NCBI GenBank assembly: GCA_036936605.1
Contig: JAUPFV010000001.1
Span: 173,308,386 to 173,372,385 of the forward strand
DNA length: 64,000 bases
Reading direction: 5' to 3'
From: Limnanthes douglasii subsp. nivea
Lineage: Eukaryota > Streptophyta > Magnoliopsida > Brassicales > Limnanthaceae
Position numbers and translations under genes: made by a program. Under the pieces are notes generated by a model. The model was not told where the DNA came from, ran no database searches, and saw only the letters and a program-made list of their open reading frames with translations. Below, piece by piece: positions 60,901-64,000 of this stretch. Within the stretch, counting starts at the first letter, position 1; each line of letters starts with the position of its first letter.

Positions 60901-61416
60901 ATTTTTTTCGAAAAACATGCGCGAATCCAAAGTTCTGAGGCCTAAAACCGGTGGTTCTAGGCCTCAGAACCGGCCGGACACGACCTTAAGCACCACCGGT
61001 GCTGAGGCCATGAACCGGTGGTGCTGGGGCCTCAGAACCGAGCAGACTGAGGCCCCTGCACCACCGGTTCATGGCCTCAGCACCAGTGGTGCCAAGGCTA
61101 TGGAACCGACCGGCTGGTGGTCCATGCACCATCGGTTCCAGGCCATGGAACCGGTGGTGCGTAGGTGACGCACGGCCGGTTCAAAGGACAAGAACCGGCC
61201 GTGCGTCACCTACGCACCATCGGTTCCATGGCCTAGAACCGATGGTGCATGGGCCACCGGTTTGGTTATTACCTTCTCCGACGATGGTGGTGGCTGCTCC
61301 GGCGACAGTGGCTCCTTCTCCGGCGACTCCATCTCTTTTTCTGGCAAAATTTCATCATCCCTTTTCTCCGGCGACATCAACTCCTCCACGCTGATCCCTA
61401 GTTCTGCTTCGGTCAT
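57981..61416 (-). pseudogene. MULE transposase: FAR1-type zinc finger, DDE core, SWIM finger, OTU-like domain
   Basis: Three exons: 61,273-61,416, 58,246-60,837 and 57,981-58,163, all phase 0 with GT..AG introns; about 970 aa. Exon 1: acidic S-P-E-K repeats. Exon 2: FAR1/WRKY-GCM1-type finger (F-Q-C-K-R, D-C-P-F, H-N-H-E), then the DDE core with V-L-I-M-D-S-T, I-L-T-D-R-D and N-R-V-E-S. SWIM finger C-I-C..I-P-C-Y-H follows, then an OTU-like domain (D-D-H-Y-G-Y-R-A, W-M-T-M-P-E-M-G, D-T-N-H-F-V). Four lesions: a frameshift in a G10 run (60,626-60,635), stops at 60,236-60,238 and 58,577-58,579, and a frameshift in a 7-base homopolymer (58,306-58,312). All three DDE acids remain. Two lesions sit in homopolymers, so some could be sequencing errors. 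Confidence 0.88.
60932..61262. repeat. Hairpin array 3, in intron 1 of the transposase gene
   Basis: Three successive hairpins in the 435-bp intron. First: 60,932-60,970, a perfect 13-bp stem (GTTCTGAGGCCTA) with a 13-nt loop. Second: arms 60,990-61,035 and 61,047-61,092, a 46-bp stem with two mismatches and an 11-nt loop. Third: arms 61,122-61,182 and 61,192-61,252, a 61-bp stem with two mismatches and the 9-nt loop AAAGGACAA. Shared words are ACCGGTGGTGC, GGCCATGGAACC and GCACCATCGGTTCC. The region is far more GC-rich than its surroundings. Confidence 0.92.
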
Positions 61417-61535
61417 GATCGATTTTGTGTTTTAGGTTGAATGTTCTTGATTTTCTTAGGAAGTTTGAATTAGGTTTCAAAAATTTTAAGAAAACTATAC
61501 TATTTGGATACTAAATTCAGCAAAGAAGAGTGTTT

Positions 61536-61733
61536 GTTTGGGTATAAATAGCGAAATAGGACTTTTGGTGAATTGGGTATACTCAGGATACACTTAGTAG
61601 TTTTTTTTACTTAATGGCAATTTAGATATTAATTTTCTGATGGAAGATAAAAATATCAAAAAAAAGTCAAACGAAAAGTCAAATATTAATTTTGGGTATA
61701 CTTCAAGGTGAATTTGGTATATATAGCCATACC
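61536..61733 (-). repeat. Right terminal inverted repeat and subterminal motifs, with transposase core promoter
   Basis: GGTATATATAG, GGGTATACTTC (about 61,694), GGGTATACTC (about 61,574) and GGGTATAAATAG (about 61,540) are spaced through the last 200 bp, all pointing the same way relative to the element end as on the left side. On the minus strand TATTTATA (61,543-61,550) is a plausible TATA box for the transposase gene starting at 61,416. Confidence 0.7.
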
Positions 61734-61743
61734 TATTTGATTA
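61734..61743. repeat. Right target-site duplication of the MULE
   Basis: TATTTGATTA, identical to 53,509-53,518. Confidence 0.92.
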
Positions 61744-63404
61744 TTCAGTTGAGAACCAAACCCATGTTTTATGTGCACGACAATGACGAGATATTAACAA
61801 CGCAGTAGATCAACTTTATTTGGACTATTGGATATAACTTTTTACTTCTCTCTCACTATGTTTGCGTTTGGTTACTTATAACGATTAAACATGTAATATA
61901 GTGAAACGCTAATTTATAAAAGTTAAGCTTAAATAGATAAGTGTCTTATAACATTTAATAAACATCAGTTGCAATTAAATACAGTCAAACTAGCACTTTA
62001 TGAGTGTATATTATCTTGTTAATATATTCTCACCTTTGTAACCTAACATTATAAATAAAAAATCCGACCTAAAAATTTGGAATCGATGATTATTTGGTTA
62101 TATTTATTTATATTTTTTTTGGTTCTCTCGTCCATACTAAAATTTTAATTTTTATGTCCTATTTTTTGTCCGATCATTTAACCCGAACAATTTTACTCCA
62201 TTCCTATCATGGTATGTTTTGAGATTTTTTTTCAGCTATTATTTTGTACAATTTTACAAATCTAACATATGGTTTTTTATATTTGTTTTTGTTTGTATCT
62301 TTATAAGATAGCATATTTTAATTTTTATATTTATATTTAATGGTCCAAAATTTAAGTTTGAATTATTTCTTCAAAAATATTTTTATATTAAATTTTGCAA
62401 GTATTTTTGTATTAAATCTAGTTAGTATCATTTTCGCAGATATTTTTGTATAAAATACCACAATGTGTTGATTTCGTAAGTATTTTTATACTAAATATCG
62501 CAAGTGTTGATTTTTAAGTATATTTGTAATAAATTTTGCAAGTTTTTATTTGATCGGATAGAAACTATCCCAATTGATTTCTTAGATCTAATATTGATCT
62601 TATCCTCTACGTAATATATGGTATCTTTTCTTCTTGATCAATACTGTTTGGCATAATATTTTTAATATTTCTCCTTGATCAATACTATTTGGCATAATAT
62701 TTTTAATATTTCTTCTGGGATAATATTTTTAACATTTTCTTTTAACAACCGTTACTAAATATATAAAATTTACCACTATTGTATAGAAGTTCTCTTCATC
62801 AATGAAATCTTCAAAAGAGCAGTCAAATCCAGAAAATTTATGGTTTACGGTTAATATTTTAGCTTGTGTATAATTGTAATTTCGTAATTATTTAACATGG
62901 CAAGGGTTTCATTTTTCAAGTTTGAATTTGGAAAAAAGAAAGGATAAAGTGAGAGGGATCAATTGCTTAATTTCTAGTCTTATTCTTAGTTTTAAAACAG
63001 TAAAAGTTACTTAAATTTTAAATAAATAAAATAAAAAACACAAACGATCTTCTTATAAACAATTTCTTTGCCTCCAACAAGGTGAGCTCCTCCGCCCTCC
63101 TTTATCCTCTTCCATATGTATAAAATATAATGTTGCAAGGAATTAGAAATAAAAATAAAAACCATAGCGAAGCTACTGGTAAATTCACAACACATTTCTC
63201 CTTCGTTAAGAAGGCTCCCTAGTTGTAAGCACACAAGTCAATATAGTTTATTTCCAGTGTACAACAAAATTTCATATCAAATTCCTACAATATGAATAAA
63301 TATATCTTATAAGATAGAATACTTTTGCTGCTCCTAAATATGCAGACACTGAATTAGCTTTTATAATGAAATAAAAGGATCAAAATTATGGGCTAAATAT
63401 AATT
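61744..63404. other. AT-rich intergenic DNA between the MULE and the IF-2 gene
   Basis: No gene. Contains diverged AAGTATTTTTATATTAAAT-type repeats with GCAAGTGTTGATTT words (about 62,355-62,545) and a tandem 41-bp duplication at about 62,629-62,710 (CTTGATCAATACTNTTTGGC then ATAATATTTTTAATATT). The last few hundred bases probably include the 3' UTR of the IF-2 gene. Confidence 0.55.
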
Positions 63405-63839
63405 TTAGCACTCAATTCGAACAGCTCCGCTTTCGCACGAAACAAACTTAGGTTTCCTGACTACTTGTTCCATGCAGTGTATTACGTCCCCAACCCGAAA
63501 ATCGTCAAAGTCACAAAGTATAAGTCCGCATTCATTCCCCTTACCCACAGCTTCTACATCTTGCTTCTCTCGCTTGAGAGACGCACATGATCCTTCAAAG
63601 ACAACTTCACCGCTTCTTAAAAGTTTCAAAGTCGCTGATTTGGTGACGCGGCCATCATTTACCCGGCACCCTGCAATTTTAACATCATCGCCTTTAGCCT
63701 TGCTACGTCCTTTGAGCTCAAAAATACTAAGCACTTCTGCTTCTCCAGCTACCCGAGTTTCGTTAGTACCAGGAGCCGTTTCTACAATCAATTTCCCGAT
63801 GTCCTCTAGAAGGTGGTAGATTACACGGTGGTGAAATAT
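63405..63839 (-). CDS. Organellar translation initiation factor IF-2, last exon (C-terminal domain)
   Basis: Exon of 435 nt (144 codons plus stop) following an acceptor ...GGCTTTAG at 63,840-63,841. It encodes the C-terminal part of bacterial-type IF-2: Y-H-L-L-E-D-I-G-K-L-I-V-E, then G-E-A-E-V-L-S-I-F-E-L, K-I-A-G-C-R-V-N-D-G-R-V, L-L-R-S-G-E-V-V-F-E-G, S-L-K-R-E-K-Q-D-V and G-N-E-C-G-L-I-L-C-D-F, ending V-R-I-E-C. In bacteria this domain binds fMet-tRNA. The sequence matches the plant mitochondrial IF-2 type better than the chloroplast type by my recollection of the family. The frame is intact, with ordinary codon use. The GTPase domain and start lie outside the window, to the right. Confidence 0.88.
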   Translation of the reverse strand: MFHHRVIYHLLEDIGKLIVETAPGTNETRVAGEAEVLSIFELKGRSKAKGDDVKIAGCRVNDGRVTKSATLKLLRSGEVVFEGSCASLKREKQDVEAVGKGNECGLILCDFDDFRVGDVIHCMEQVVRKPKFVSCESGAVRIEC

Positions 63840-64000
63840 CTAAAGCCAATTGCATAAGCAATAGAGTTAGTTTGTCTTATGTTGGATCTCAAAACTTTAG
63901 AGGGAAAAGAGTTTTAAAAAAACTACTTTTATCTTCAGAAAAATAAAAAAATAAAACATTTTTGGTTCATGAAAATGGTAAAATTGTTATATATATATAT
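63840..64000 (-). other. Intron of the IF-2 gene, running off the window
   Basis: Non-coding AT-rich sequence upstream (minus strand) of the IF-2 last exon, ending in a TA run at the window edge. No further exon is visible. Confidence 0.6.

Larger units (their letters stand above)
53519..61733. mobile_element. 8.2-kb Mutator-like element (MULE) carrying PMD, small unknown and FAR1-MULE-OTU genes
   Basis: A perfect 10-bp target duplication TATTTGATTA lies at 53,509-53,518 and 61,734-61,743; 8-11 bp is typical for MULEs. Ends are inverted: GGGTCAAG then CTATATATACCCAATTC on the left, and GGTATGG then CTATATATACCAAATTC reading inward from the right. Inside are a PMD gene (+), a small gene (+) and a transposase gene (-), with three GC-rich hairpin arrays. 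The perfect duplication and intact splice sites point to a fairly recent insertion, although the transposase copy already has four lesions. Confidence 0.92.

Noticed and set aside
53979..61262. CRISPR-like array
   Set aside because: The repeats are palindromic and irregularly spaced, without constant spacers, and the genome is a plant.
60917..61394. Open frames on + across array 3
   Set aside because: Same cause: GC-rich palindromic intron DNA; the real coding exon here is on the minus strand (61,273-61,416).
63405..63839. Chloroplast IF-2 or recent organelle DNA transfer
   Set aside because: The exon is preceded by a normal nuclear acceptor site and AT-rich intron, and the motifs look like the plant mitochondrial-type nuclear gene; nothing suggests an organelle insertion.

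Overview
The window is nuclear DNA from a flowering plant, most likely a eudicot. It is AT-rich, the genes carry GT..AG introns, and nearly all recognisable coding sequence belongs to plant transposable elements (Ty3/gypsy Tat lineage, Ty1/copia, chromovirus, L1-type LINE, MULE). One host gene is recognisable: the last exon of a mitochondrial/bacterial-type translation initiation factor IF-2, at the right edge on the minus strand. The species cannot be named from the sequence.

Layout. 1-3.6 kb: no supported gene. 3.6-7.6 kb: decayed L1-type LINE (ORF1 and ORF2 on +). 8.36-18.97 kb: full-length but defective Tat-lineage Ty3/gypsy element with both LTRs, two RNase H domains and an intron-containing antisense ORF between integrase and the 3' LTR. 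18.97-33.1 kb: AT-rich DNA with clusters of a T-rich degenerate repeat, split at 22,738-27,561 by a copia element with an exact 5-bp target-site duplication. 33.1-34.8 kb: probable TIR element holding an 11-unit minisatellite. 35.9-53.5 kb: a graveyard of at least two older Tat-like copies plus an opposite-strand gag-protease piece, a candidate solo LTR, a MITE-like fold-back and a 5'-truncated-at-RT chromovirus on the minus strand.

53.5-61.7 kb is the most interesting part. It is an 8.2-kb Mutator-like (MULE) element bounded by degenerate terminal inverted repeats and a perfect 10-bp target-site duplication (TATTTGATTA). It carries a four-exon plant-mobile-domain (PMD) gene on +, a small unrecognised gene on + with its own TATA box and E2F-type motifs, and a three-exon transposase gene on - that fuses an FAR1-type zinc finger, MULE DDE core, SWIM finger and an OTU-protease-like domain whose catalytic Cys position reads Tyr. 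Each gene has a GC-rich array of inverted repeats near its 5' end: in intron 1 of the PMD gene, upstream of the small gene, and in intron 1 of the transposase. The last includes a 46-bp stem and a 61-bp stem, each with two mismatches and a loop of about 10 nt. I know of no described role for these arrays.

The two large genes start next to opposite element ends and converge. The transposase should act on the element ends, where TATACCC-type motifs recur. The roles of the PMD protein, the small protein and the hairpins are open.
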